Source of the DNA: Actinomycetota bacterium
Lineage (GTDB): Bacteria > Actinomycetota > UBA4738
DNA length: 8,608 nt
Assembly: GCA_013816105.1 (NCBI GenBank)
Contig: JACDEY010000029.1
Location: 1-8,608, forward strand
Direction: 5' to 3'
In this document: in pieces, positions 1-6,798 of the stretch
Layout of the letters: every line of letters begins with the position of its first letter
How positions within the stretch are numbered: position 1 is the stretch's first letter
Program-made: the position numbers and the translations under genes
The notes under the pieces: generated by a model
Databases searched by the model: none
The model's input: only the letters and a program-made list of their open reading frames with translations
What the model was told of the DNA's origin: nothing

Positions 1-2160
1 GTGGGGGGCGGTGGCCTCTCCTCCTACCCGCACCCGCGGCTCATGCCCGAGTTCTGGGAGTTCCCCACTGTCTCCATGGGCCTGTCCCCCATCAACGCGA
101 TCTACCAGGCCAGGTTCAATCGCTACCTTCAGGCGCGCGGGATCAAGGACACGTCGAAGCAGCGCATCTGGGCGTTCCTCGGCGACGGCGAGATGGACGA
201 GCCCGAGTCCATGGCCGCCCTATCGCTCGCCACCCGCGAGCGCCTCGACAACCTCATCTTCGTCGTCAACTGCAACCTCCAACGCCTGGACGGGCCGGTT
301 CGCGGCAACGGGAAGATCATCCAGGAGCTCGAGTCGATCTTCCGAGGCGCCGGCTGGCACGTGATCAAGGTGATCTGGGGCCGCGAATGGGACGACTTGC
401 TCGCGCGCGACCGCGACGGCGCGCTCGTCCACCGAATGGACACGTCGCTGGACGGTGAGTTCCAAAAGTACGCCGTGGAGTCCGGCGAGTACATCCGCTC
501 GCACTTCTTCGGTCCGGATCCCCGGCTTCAGGAGATGGTTGCCCACCTCTCCGACGAGCAGCTCCAGAAGCTGCGCCGCGGCGGCCACGACTACCGGAAG
601 CTCTACGCCGCCTATGCCACGGCCACGGAGCTCCGGGACGTGCCCGTGGTGATCCTCGCGAAGACCGTGAAGGGATGGGCGGTTCCGGGCTCGGAGGCCC
701 GGAACGTCACCCACCAGATGAAGAAGCTCTCGGTCGAGGAGCTGAAGCGTTTCCGCGACCGCTTGGAGCTGCCGATCAAGGACGAGGACATCTCCGAGGG
801 GGTGGCCACCTACCACCATCCCGGGATGGATTCGAAGGAGATCCAGTACCTGCTTGCCCGGCGCCACGCACTCGGCGGCCTGCTTCCCGAGCGGCGGGTG
901 GTCCCCAAGACGATCGAGCTACCAGAACGCGGCCTCTACAGCCAGTTCGATTCCGGTTCGAAGCAACCGGTCTCCACGACCATGGCCTTCGTCCGGCTCC
1001 TGCGCGATCTCCTGCGCGACGAGCACATCGGACGCAGGATCGTCCCGATCATCCCCGACGAGGCCCGGACGTTCGGCATGGAATCCCTCTTTCCGCAGTT
1101 CAAGATCTACGCCGCCCAAGGCCAGCTCTACGAGCCGGTCGACGCCGCCCACCTCCTGGCCTACGTCGAGTCGAAGGATGGGCAGATCCTCGAGGAGGGA
1201 ATCACGGAGGCAGGCTCGATGGCCGCCTTCACGGCCGCCGCCACGTCCTACGCTACCCACGGCGAGCCGATGGTCCCGTTCTTCACGTTCTACTCGATGT
1301 TCGGCTTCCAGCGAATCGGCGACCTCATCTGGTCGCTCGCAGACCAGCGCGGACGCGGGTTCCTTCTCGGCGCGACCCACGGGCGCACCACGCTCAACGG
1401 CGAGGGTCTCCAGCACCAGGACGGCCACTCCCTGCTCCTCGCGTCGACGAACCCGGCCTGCCTGGCCTACGACCCTGCGTTCGCCTATGAGGTGGCCACC
1501 ATCGTCCGCGACGGGCTCCGGCGCATGTACGAGGAGCGCCAAGACGTCTTCTACTACCTGACGCTGTACAACGAGAACTACGCCATGCCGGAGATGCCCG
1601 AGGGCGTCGAGGAAGGGATCCTTCGCGGTCTGTACCGCTTCCGGGAGGGGCCAGAGCATCGGAGGCACGCGGCCCAGATCCTGGCGTCGGGGCCCTTCCT
1701 GCAGCAAGCCCTTCGGGCCCGGGACATACTCGCGGATGAGCACGACGTGTCGGCCGGCGTGTGGAGTGCCACGTCCTACCAGCAACTTCGACTCGACGCG
1801 CTTGAGACGGATCGCTGGAACCGGCTGCATCCGGAGGAGGCGCGGCGAGAGCCCTATCTCGCGCGGGCCCTCGGGCCTCACGAGGGGCCCGTGGTGGCCG
1901 TGTCCGACTCCATGAAGGCGGTCCCCGATCAGATCGCCAGGTGGGTCCAGGCACGGTTCGTCTCCCTGGGAACCGACGGCTTCGGCCGGTCGGACACGCG
2001 CGAGGCTCTTCGTCGTCACTTCGAGGTGGACGCCGAGCACGTCGTGGTGGCCACGCTCTCGGCGCTCGCGGACATGGGCGAGGTCAAGCCTGAGGCCGTC
2101 TCGGACGCGATCCGCCGGTATGGCATCGATCCCGACCGGCCCACGCCGAGCGTCGCCTGA
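1..2160 (+). CDS. aceE: Pyruvate dehydrogenase E1 component, homodimeric type (5' truncated)
   Basis: This is the thiamine-diphosphate-dependent E1 subunit that decarboxylates pyruvate and reductively acetylates the lipoyl group of E2 in the cytoplasmic pyruvate dehydrogenase complex. The visible 719 residues align by eye along their whole length with E. coli AceE (887 aa), so about 170 N-terminal residues lie before the window. The GTG at base 1 is an internal codon, not the start. Seen in the sequence: [14 protein letters not shown] near the left edge; the ThDP/Mg motif beginning [10 protein letters not shown] (residues 61-70) and ending [10 protein letters not shown] (90-99); the THQMKK inner-loop segment (237-242), matching the E. 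coli loop that carries His407; [12 protein letters not shown] further on; and a C-terminal [13 protein letters not shown] block. The frame is open to a TGA at 2158-2160. No lipoyl or E2 gene follows. Gene identity is secure; the left end is simply missing. Confidence 0.97.
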   Translation: MGGGGLSSYPHPRLMPEFWEFPTVSMGLSPINAIYQARFNRYLQARGIKDTSKQRIWAFLGDGEMDEPESMAALSLATRERLDNLIFVVNCNLQRLDGPVRGNGKIIQELESIFRGAGWHVIKVIWGREWDDLLARDRDGALVHRMDTSLDGEFQKYAVESGEYIRSHFFGPDPRLQEMVAHLSDEQLQKLRRGGHDYRKLYAAYATATELRDVPVVILAKTVKGWAVPGSEARNVTHQMKKLSVEELKRFRDRLELPIKDEDISEGVATYHHPGMDSKEIQYLLARRHALGGLLPERRVVPKTIELPERGLYSQFDSGSKQPVSTTMAFVRLLRDLLRDEHIGRRIVPIIPDEARTFGMESLFPQFKIYAAQGQLYEPVDAAHLLAYVESKDGQILEEGITEAGSMAAFTAAATSYATHGEPMVPFFTFYSMFGFQRIGDLIWSLADQRGRGFLLGATHGRTTLNGEGLQHQDGHSLLLASTNPACLAYDPAFAYEVATIVRDGLRRMYEERQDVFYYLTLYNENYAMPEMPEGVEEGILRGLYRFREGPEHRRHAAQILASGPFLQQALRARDILADEHDVSAGVWSATSYQQLRLDALETDRWNRLHPEEARREPYLARALGPHEGPVVAVSDSMKAVPDQIARWVQARFVSLGTDGFGRSDTREALRRHFEVDAEHVVVATLSALADMGEVKPEAVSDAIRRYGIDPDRPTPSVA

Positions 2161-2190
2161 TCGGAGTCACGCATCGGAACCGGGACCCGG

Positions 2191-2417
2191 GTGCTCGACG
2201 AACACGTCGTCCTCTTCAACGCCGGCGTGACGAGATCGATGTGCTCGACGCCGTCGCGCTCGACGACGGCGTAGTCGTGGCTCGCTACGCGTGGTCCCGA
2301 ACCGCGCCGACCCAGGCCGGAGAGATGCGGATCACGACGAACGGGGACCGAATCTCGCGCCTCGTGGTCACCTTCGATCCACCGTTGAACGCGGAGGCGG
2401 GCCCGATTCTCAGCTGA
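2191..2417 (+). pseudogene. Frameshifted remnant, possibly SnoaL/NTF2-like
   Basis: No intact gene occupies the spacer between the aceE stop and the end of the convergent thioredoxin-like gene, but two reading frames look protein-like in succession. In the frame of aceE, bases 2191-2226 read VLDEHVVLFNAG and then turn to nonsense. From 2229 the frame two bases on reads DEIDVLDAVALDDGVVVARY, later GEMRITTNGDRISRLVVTFD, and stops at TGA 2415-2417. One missing base (or two extra) near 2227 would join them into a continuous beta-rich protein. The pattern of a short acidic strand, VVARY and a DGRI-type strand resembles the C-terminal half of SnoaL/NTF2-like proteins, but that is judged by eye. No start codon with a ribosome binding site is visible. 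It could be a decayed gene, a sequencing error, or chance. Confidence 0.35.
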
Positions 2418-2431
2418 GCGATGACCGGTCA
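2409..2431. repeat. Two adjacent 10-bp perfect palindromes between convergent genes
   Basis: CTCAGCTGAG (2409-2418) and TGACCGGTCA (2422-2431) are each perfectly self-complementary and only three bases apart. They sit where the plus-strand remnant ends (TGA at 2415-2417) and where the minus-strand thioredoxin-like gene stops (its TGA is the complement of 2429-2431). Neither has a loop or a following T-run, so they do not look like intrinsic terminators. They may be chance or protein-binding sites. Confidence 0.3.
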
Positions 2432-3235
2432 GAACAGCGCGGCGGCCAGCTTGCGGCGATAGTCGCGCGTCAGCGGGTCCTGCTCGCCCAGCACCGCGAA
2501 GAGCTTGAGCATGGAGGCGCGGGCCTCCTGGCTCGCTTCTCCGCCCGCTCGGACCTGCGCGAGGAATCGGTCCAGCGCTTCGTCGAAGCGGCCCTCCGCC
2601 GCGGCCCGTTCCGCCATCGCGACTGGCCCGCTCCCGTTATCTCGCGAGGCCCATCCCGAGACTTCGACCGCGGCGAGGATCCGCTCGGCTTCGGGATTCG
2701 GCCTCAGCGGCTCCAGGGTTCGACGAGCTTCCTCCAACTCGCCGCGAAGAGCCGCCAGCCGGCCGAGCCCGAGGGAAGCCTCCAGATGACCGGGTTGGAG
2801 CTTCACCGCTCTTGCGAACAGGTCCCCGGCCTCGGCGGTCCTCCCAGCCGCTTCGGCATCAAGTCCGCGCCGGGCCAGTTCGTCGGACTCGCTGGGGAGG
2901 AGCGTGGTTAGGAACTGCCGGATGGCCTGCTCGGGAATCACCCCGATGAACTCGTCGGCGACGGATCCGTCGCGGAAGCCCTTCACGGCGGGGATGCTCT
3001 GGATGCGAAACGCGGTCGAGGTCTCCGGGTTCGCGTCCACGTCGAGCTTGGCGAGAAGAAACCCTCCGGCCGCGTCCTCCGCCATTCGTTCGAGCACCGG
3101 CCCGATCATCCGGCACGGTTGACACCATCCCGCCCAGAAGTCCACCACGACGGGACGCCGGAAGGACTCCTCTACCACGGCGGAGGCGAACGTCGCGTCG
3201 GTGACGTCGATGACGTGGGAACCGTTCTTGGCCAC
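2429..3235 (-). CDS. ybbN: Thioredoxin-domain protein with TPR-like C-terminus (YbbN/CnoX type)
   Basis: The 268-residue protein has an N-terminal thioredoxin fold (about residues 7-112) joined to an alanine/leucine-rich helical region (about 115-268) resembling tetratricopeptide repeats. This is the arrangement and approximate length of YbbN/CnoX co-chaperones (E. coli YbbN, 284 aa), which hold unfolded proteins and pass them to GroEL. Seen: WAGWCQPCRM with Cys38 and Cys41, the cis-proline of QSIPAV (Pro82), and KLDVDANPE. Both redox cysteines are present, unlike E. coli YbbN, which lacks the first one, so disulfide reductase activity is likely. There is no signal peptide or membrane segment, so it is probably cytosolic. 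The start is GTG at 3235; no Shine-Dalgarno is visible, but a TACCCT hexamer lies six bases upstream. It is 33 nt downstream of plsC on the same strand, so co-transcription is likely. A plain TrxA would be only about 105-110 residues. Confidence 0.88.
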   Translation of the reverse strand: MAKNGSHVIDVTDATFASAVVEESFRRPVVVDFWAGWCQPCRMIGPVLERMAEDAAGGFLLAKLDVDANPETSTAFRIQSIPAVKGFRDGSVADEFIGVIPEQAIRQFLTTLLPSESDELARRGLDAEAAGRTAEAGDLFARAVKLQPGHLEASLGLGRLAALRGELEEARRTLEPLRPNPEAERILAAVEVSGWASRDNGSGPVAMAERAAAEGRFDEALDRFLAQVRAGGEASQEARASMLKLFAVLGEQDPLTRDYRRKLAAALF

Positions 3236-3241
3236 GGCTCA

Positions 3242-3247
3242 AGGGTA
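3242..3247 (-). promoter_or_regulatory. Possible -10 hexamer for a leaderless ybbN-like transcript
   Basis: On the minus strand TACCCT fits the TANNNT -10 pattern and ends six bases before the GTG start at 3235, which would put the transcription start at or next to the start codon. No -35 match is seen and the gene may instead be read from plsC, so this is a weak candidate. Confidence 0.2.
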
Positions 3248-3268
3248 GCGAAGTCTTGACGAACAGAC

Positions 3269-3946
3269 TCAGGCCATCAGGGCGTTCACACTCTCGAGCA
3301 GGTTCTCGGTGATCGCCCGTGAGCGCTCCCGGCGCACGCGGGGGTCGGACTCGAGCTCGACCGCGAGCGCGGCACCGAAGGTCATGCGAACACGCATCCG
3401 GGTCAGCCGCTGAATCCCCCTTCTCCGCTCGGTCCCCGTGATCCCGCAGGGCACGATCGTCGCGCCGGTTCGAAGCGCGAGCCAGGCTGCTCCCTTCAGG
3501 AAGGGAAGCATCCGGGCACTCTTGCTCCGCGTGCCCTCGGGGTACAGCGTCAGGCAGTTTCCGTGCTCCAGGATCGCCAGGCCGATATCGAGGGCGCGGA
3601 GGTCCGAGATGTCGCGGCGAACCGGGAACCCGCCGAGCCAGTCCCAGAGCCACGCGCGCACCGGGTCGCCGAACAGCTCCTTCTTAGCCATGAAGACCAT
3701 GGGGCGAGGACTCGAGATGCCCATGAGGGGAACGTCGAGCATGCTCCGGTGGTTGGCCGCCAGGATCACGGGCCCGGACCGCGGGATGTGCTCTATGCCC
3801 CGAACCTCGAGCCGGCAGTACCAGCGAAGGATCCATCCGACCGCGAGCCGACCCACCTTCTGACCGCGACCGATGCCGGCGGGGATGCGCGGTTTCGGCT
3901 TCTTGGCGACGGCTGTCGTTGGACCTCCACGCTCGGTCGGCGGCAA
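3269..3946 (-). CDS. plsC: 1-acyl-sn-glycerol-3-phosphate acyltransferase (PlsC family)
   Basis: PlsC-family enzymes transfer a fatty acyl chain to the sn-2 position of lysophosphatidic acid, giving phosphatidic acid for membrane lipids; they act at the inner face of the membrane. All four acyltransferase blocks are visible in the 225 residues: NHRSMLD (65-71, with catalytic His66 and Asp71), GGFPVRR (105-111), YPEGTRS (135-141) and IVPCGITG (164-171). Length is typical for the family. The longest frame starts at TTG 3946, but residues 1-30 are basic, proline-rich and unlike the family. A GTG at 3856 (residue 31, VGRLAVGWILRWYC) would give a more typical N-terminus, and neither start has a good Shine-Dalgarno. 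It is transcribed divergently from bkdA and is followed 33 nt later by the thioredoxin-like gene. The exact acyl acceptor cannot be told from sequence. Confidence 0.92.
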   Translation of the reverse strand: MPPTERGGPTTAVAKKPKPRIPAGIGRGQKVGRLAVGWILRWYCRLEVRGIEHIPRSGPVILAANHRSMLDVPLMGISSPRPMVFMAKKELFGDPVRAWLWDWLGGFPVRRDISDLRALDIGLAILEHGNCLTLYPEGTRSKSARMLPFLKGAAWLALRTGATIVPCGITGTERRRGIQRLTRMRVRMTFGAALAVELESDPRVRRERSRAITENLLESVNALMA

Positions 3947-3987
3947 GACTAGCGAAGCCCGATGACGCTCGCCACCACCGCCCGGTA

Positions 3988-4032
3988 CGGGGGGCCGGTG
4001 ACCGAAACGCCGCTGCTAGAATCGGCCCCCCG
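3988..4032. repeat. 10-bp perfect inverted repeat flanking the bkd promoter
   Basis: CGGGGGGCCG (3988-3997) and CGGCCCCCCG (4023-4032) are exact reverse complements separated by 25 bases. The spacer contains the TGC-TAGAAT promoter element. Arm centres are 35 bp apart. Position suggests an operator for a regulator of bkdA and/or plsC, or a GC-rich hairpin. Runs of G and C make a chance match possible in this genome. Confidence 0.45.
4014..4022 (+). promoter_or_regulatory. Extended -10 promoter element for bkdA
   Basis: TGCTAGAAT matches the extended -10 form TGnTATAAT, with five of six hexamer bases correct. Transcription would begin near 4029, leaving a leader of about 28 nt that holds the Shine-Dalgarno. 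No good -35 is present at 16-18 bp, as often accepted for extended -10 promoters; GTGACC at 3998-4003 is closer than usual. It lies in the 110-base divergent spacer where a promoter is expected. Confidence 0.5.
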
Positions 4033-4042
4033 GCGTCCCACC

Positions 4043-4050
4043 AAGGGAGG
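4043..4050 (+). promoter_or_regulatory. Shine-Dalgarno that fixes the bkdA start at TTG 4057
   Basis: AAGGGAGG lies six bases before TTG 4057, an ideal spacing. This decides the start in favour of TTG over the in-frame ATG at 3919, which has no ribosome site, would lie inside the plsC reading frame on the other strand and would add 46 residues unlike any E1 alpha. Confidence 0.75.
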
Positions 4051-4056
4051 GTTGCG

Positions 4057-5205
4057 TTGGCCACAGAGGTCGATCGGCAGAGCGACACGCGTGCCCGCGA
4101 CCTCGGGCTGAGCGACCAGGATCTGCTGGACATGTACCGCACCATGGTCATGGCTCGCCTGTGCGACGAGGCGCAGTTCCGCCTCAACCGGCAGGGAAAG
4201 GCCCCGTTCGTGGTGCCCGTTTCCGGTCACGAGGGCTGCCAGATCGGAACGGCGTGGCCATTCCAGAAGGGCAAGGACGTCTTCGTTCCCTACTACCGGG
4301 ACATGGGCATCTGCCTGGTGGCGGGCATGACGCCACTCGACGTCTTCCTGGCCGTGTTCGGAAAGCGGGACGACCCTTCCTCGGGCGGGCGCCAGATGCC
4401 CGCGCACTGGAGTTCGCGGCAGCTCGGCATCGTAACCGGCTCCTCCCCCATCGCCACGCAGATCCCGCACGCCGCCGGCATCGCGTACGCCATCAAGTAC
4501 CGAGGCGAGGACGCGGTCGTCGGGTCATGGTTCGGGGACGGGGCCACCAGCGAGGGTGACTGGCACGAGGGCCTCAATTTCGCCGGGATCCATCGACTCC
4601 CGGTGGTGTGGTACTGCGAGAACAACAGGTACGCGATCAGCGTTCCGCTTTCGAAGCAGATGGCCGTGAAGGATGTGGCCATGCGAGCCGAGGGCTACGG
4701 CTTCGAAGGCGTGGTCGTGGAGGGTAACGACGTCCTCGGCTGCTACGAGGCCTCGAAGAATGCGATCGACAAGGCACGCGAGGGAGGAGGCCCCACCCTC
4801 ATCGAGCTCAAGACCTACCGGTTCCATCCGCACACATCCGACGACGACGACCGCTCCTACCGAAGCCGCGAGGAGGTCGAGGAGGCAAAGCGCAACGACT
4901 CCCTGATCGTATTCGCGAACTATTTGAGGCAGCAGGGCCTGCTGGACGACGATGCCATCGAGAGCACGCGGGTGGAGATCAAGGCGGAGGTCGACGCCGA
5001 GGTCGAGGTCGCCTGGAAGGCCGAGGATCCATCGCCGGAGAGCGCGCTGGACCATGTCTTCGCCGACGTGACCCCTTCGCGAGCCGATGGCTCATCCGGC
5101 GGCGACACGAACGTCAAGGCCGACGCCATCGGGACGACCGGCGGGGAAGCAACGCCCGCCGACTCCCCGGAAGAGGCACCGGGCGAGGAAGGCTCCGACC
5201 GGTGA
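4057..5205 (+). CDS. bkdA: 2-oxoacid dehydrogenase E1 alpha, branched-chain type
   Basis: This is the alpha subunit of the heterotetrameric, thiamine-diphosphate-dependent E1 that decarboxylates branched-chain 2-oxoacids (or possibly pyruvate). It has 382 residues from TTG 4057. The ThDP motif is exact: GDG at 160-162, 26 residues, then NN at 189-190. MPAHWSSRQLGIVTGSSPIA (114-133) and HPHTSDDDDRSYRSREEVEE (257-276, the loop equivalent to the phosphorylation loop) resemble BCKDH/BfmBAA-type alpha subunits more than PdhA. The catalytic domain ends around DHVFADV (332-338). A further 44 or so residues are rich in Gly, Ala, Asp, Glu, Ser and Thr, look disordered and are unusual for the family. 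The stop overlaps the bkdB start by four bases, as expected for translationally coupled partners. Substrate choice between branched-chain oxoacids and pyruvate is inferred, not shown. Confidence 0.93.
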   Translation: MATEVDRQSDTRARDLGLSDQDLLDMYRTMVMARLCDEAQFRLNRQGKAPFVVPVSGHEGCQIGTAWPFQKGKDVFVPYYRDMGICLVAGMTPLDVFLAVFGKRDDPSSGGRQMPAHWSSRQLGIVTGSSPIATQIPHAAGIAYAIKYRGEDAVVGSWFGDGATSEGDWHEGLNFAGIHRLPVVWYCENNRYAISVPLSKQMAVKDVAMRAEGYGFEGVVVEGNDVLGCYEASKNAIDKAREGGGPTLIELKTYRFHPHTSDDDDRSYRSREEVEEAKRNDSLIVFANYLRQQGLLDDDAIESTRVEIKAEVDAEVEVAWKAEDPSPESALDHVFADVTPSRADGSSGGDTNVKADAIGTTGGEATPADSPEEAPGEEGSDR

Positions 5206-6188
5206 CCGAGAAGAACGTCGTCCAGACCGTTCACGACACGCTCTGGGATGAGATGCAGGCCGACGATCGAGTGCTCATCCTCGGTGAGGACGTGGGCGCG
5301 AGGGGCGGGGTCTTCCGGGCTACGGCGGGCTTCCTGGAGGAGTTCGGCGAGATGCGCGTGCTCGACACTCCGCTGGCGGAGTCCTCCATCGTCGGGTGTG
5401 CTATAGGCATGGCCATGCACGGCCTGCTCCCGGTCGCCGAGATCCAGTTCGCGGACTTCATCCATCCGGCTTTCGACCAGCTGGTTTCGGAGGCCGCCCG
5501 CATCCGGTACCGGACGGCCGGAGACTGGGAGTGTCCCATCGTGGTTCGAGCGCCGTACGGAGGCGGCGTTCACGGCGCTCTCTACCACTCTCAGTCCATC
5601 GAGGTGTTCTACGGTCACGTGCCGGGTTTGAAGGTCGTCGTCCCGTCGACGCCATACGACGTGAAGGGGATGCTTCGGGCGGCGATCCGCGATCCCGACC
5701 CCGTTCTGTTCCTCGAGCACAAGAAGACCTATCGGTTGATCAAGGGCGATGTACCCGATGAGCCCTACGAGGTTCCGATCGGGCCGGCCGATGTGAAGCG
5801 GGAGGGCGACGACCTTACCTGCATCGCCTACGGCCTGATGCTTCATCATTGCCTGGAGGCAGCTCAGCGCCTCCAGGAGGAAGCGGGAGCATCCGTCGAG
5901 GTGGTCGACGTGCGGACGATCGCCCCGCTCGACAAGGAGACCATCCTGGGATCGGTGGGCAAGACCGGCAAGGCCATGGTCGTCTCCGAGGACAATCGAA
6001 CCTACGGCGCGGCCGCCGAGATCTCCGCGACGATCTCCGAGGAGCTCATGTTCGATCTCGATGCGCCGGTGGTGCGCATCGGCGGGCCCGACATCCCGGC
6101 CATGCCCTTCGCCGGGCCCCTCGAGCATTACTACATGCCCGACGTCGACCGTATCCACGAGCGCATGAGGCAACTCGCCGAGTTCTGA
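5202..6188 (+). CDS. bkdB: 2-oxoacid dehydrogenase E1 beta, branched-chain type
   Basis: This is the beta subunit that completes the alpha2beta2 E1 with the preceding gene. The 328 residues match the usual length of about 325. Seen: ILGEDVGARGGVFRAT (26-41), DTPLAES with the conserved Glu60 that activates thiamine diphosphate, FADFIHPAFDQ (83-93), and APYGGGVHGALYHSQS (117-132) holding His124 and His129, where the family has its active-site histidine. The C-terminal transketolase domain has VEVVDVRTIAPLDKETI and a VVSEDN segment. The GTG start overlaps the bkdA stop as GTGA, and GAGGAAGG at 5185-5192 lies nine bases upstream. In many operons the E2 gene follows E1 beta; here a GNAT gene follows after 16 bases, so E2 and E3 must be elsewhere. 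Confidence 0.96.
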   Translation: MTEKNVVQTVHDTLWDEMQADDRVLILGEDVGARGGVFRATAGFLEEFGEMRVLDTPLAESSIVGCAIGMAMHGLLPVAEIQFADFIHPAFDQLVSEAARIRYRTAGDWECPIVVRAPYGGGVHGALYHSQSIEVFYGHVPGLKVVVPSTPYDVKGMLRAAIRDPDPVLFLEHKKTYRLIKGDVPDEPYEVPIGPADVKREGDDLTCIAYGLMLHHCLEAAQRLQEEAGASVEVVDVRTIAPLDKETILGSVGKTGKAMVVSEDNRTYGAAAEISATISEELMFDLDAPVVRIGGPDIPAMPFAGPLEHYYMPDVDRIHERMRQLAEF

Positions 6189-6204
6189 CGGCAGCTGCCC
6201 AGTC

Positions 6205-6798
6205 GTGTCTTCCGCTCCGGGGATCACCCTGCGCGAACTGACCGCCGACGACGCCCACTCGGTCGTCGAGCTCCTATTGGAGAATCGGACCTTCCTGCGC
6301 CCCTGGGAGCCCATCCGCCCCGAAGCGTTCTTCACGCCGCAGGGCCAGCGATCCGCCCTGCGAAGATCCGATGGCGACCGGAGAGCCGACCGGGGCTACG
6401 ACTTCGCGATAATCGATCGGGCGACCGGCGGCATGATCGGCAGGATCACCCTCTCGAACGTCGTGAGAGGGGCGTCGCAGAGCGCCAGCGTGGGGTACTT
6501 CGTGAGCGAGGCGCACGGCCGGCGCGGACATGCGACGGAAGCCGTGCGCCAGCTGCTCGCCTTCGCCTTCGGCCCGGCGGACCTCCATCGGGTCCAGGCG
6601 GCGGTCCTGCCCCGAAACGAGGGCTCCATACGTGTCCTCCAGAAGAACGGGCTTCGAGACGAGGGGCTCGCCCGCCGTTACCTCGAGATCGATGGCGCGT
6701 GGCAGGACCATCGAATCTTCGCCATCACTCGAGAAGAGTGGCCCGCCGCCCTAGGGGAACGGAGATACCCCGGATACACTGCTTTGGATGCCGAATAG
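6205..6798 (+). CDS. GNAT N-acetyltransferase, RimJ/RimL-like
   Basis: This is an acetyl-CoA-dependent N-acetyltransferase of 197 residues with the layout of the RimJ/RimL group, whose known members acetylate N-terminal residues of ribosomal proteins; the target here is unknown. Seen: the opening ITLRELTADDAHSVVELL (7-24), a VGYFVSEAHGRRGHATEAV strand-turn-helix (96-114) whose GRRGHA is the acetyl-CoA pyrophosphate loop, LHRVQAAVLPRNEGSIRVLQ (127-146) with the conserved Asn-Glu-x-Ser, and a final YLEIDGAWQDHRIFAI (159-174), typical of RimJ-like proteins. GTG 6205 is the start used here; no clear ribosome site precedes it, so re-initiation after bkdB (16 bases upstream) is likely. Its end overlaps the longest lipA frame by 11 bases. 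Placement between bkdB and lipA could reflect a role linked to dehydrogenase assembly, but that is speculation. Confidence 0.87.
   Translation: MSSAPGITLRELTADDAHSVVELLLENRTFLRPWEPIRPEAFFTPQGQRSALRRSDGDRRADRGYDFAIIDRATGGMIGRITLSNVVRGASQSASVGYFVSEAHGRRGHATEAVRQLLAFAFGPADLHRVQAAVLPRNEGSIRVLQKNGLRDEGLARRYLEIDGAWQDHRIFAITREEWPAALGERRYPGYTALDAE
6775..6780 (+). promoter_or_regulatory. Possible -10 hexamer for a leaderless lipA transcript
   Basis: TACACT fits TANNNT and ends seven bases before ATG 6788, where no Shine-Dalgarno is present. Such spacing would place the transcription start at or next to the ATG. No -35 is seen and the site lies inside the GNAT gene, so confidence is low. Confidence 0.25.

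Noticed and set aside
1..3. GTG at base 1 as a start codon of aceE
   Set aside because: The first residues already match an internal part of AceE (about residue 170 of the E. coli protein), so the gene is cut by the window edge.
919..2040. Minus-strand open frame of 373 codons inside aceE
   Set aside because: It lies entirely antisense to conserved AceE sequence, with no domain and no ribosome site.
2181..2192. CCGGGACCCGGG-type repeat after aceE as an intrinsic terminator
   Set aside because: The self-complementary part is very short and no T-run follows.
2291..2911. Plus-strand open frame of 206 codons overlapping the thioredoxin-like gene
   Set aside because: It is antisense to the Trx/TPR protein for most of its length and rich in Arg, Gly and Ser as shadow frames are; it also reads out of phase with the protein-like remnant at 2229-2417.
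2429..3235. Calling the WCQPC protein simply TrxA
   Set aside because: At 268 residues, with a helical TPR-like C-terminal half, it is more than twice the size of thioredoxin.
3919..4056. N-terminal extension of BkdA from ATG 3919
   Set aside because: No ribosome site, lies inside plsC on the other strand and upstream of the likely promoter; TTG 4057 has an ideal Shine-Dalgarno.
4920..6335. Long minus-strand open frame (471 codons) opposite bkdA/bkdB
   Set aside because: It is the antisense of two well-conserved genes; the open frame follows from GC-rich codon bias, and its translation shows no recognisable domain.
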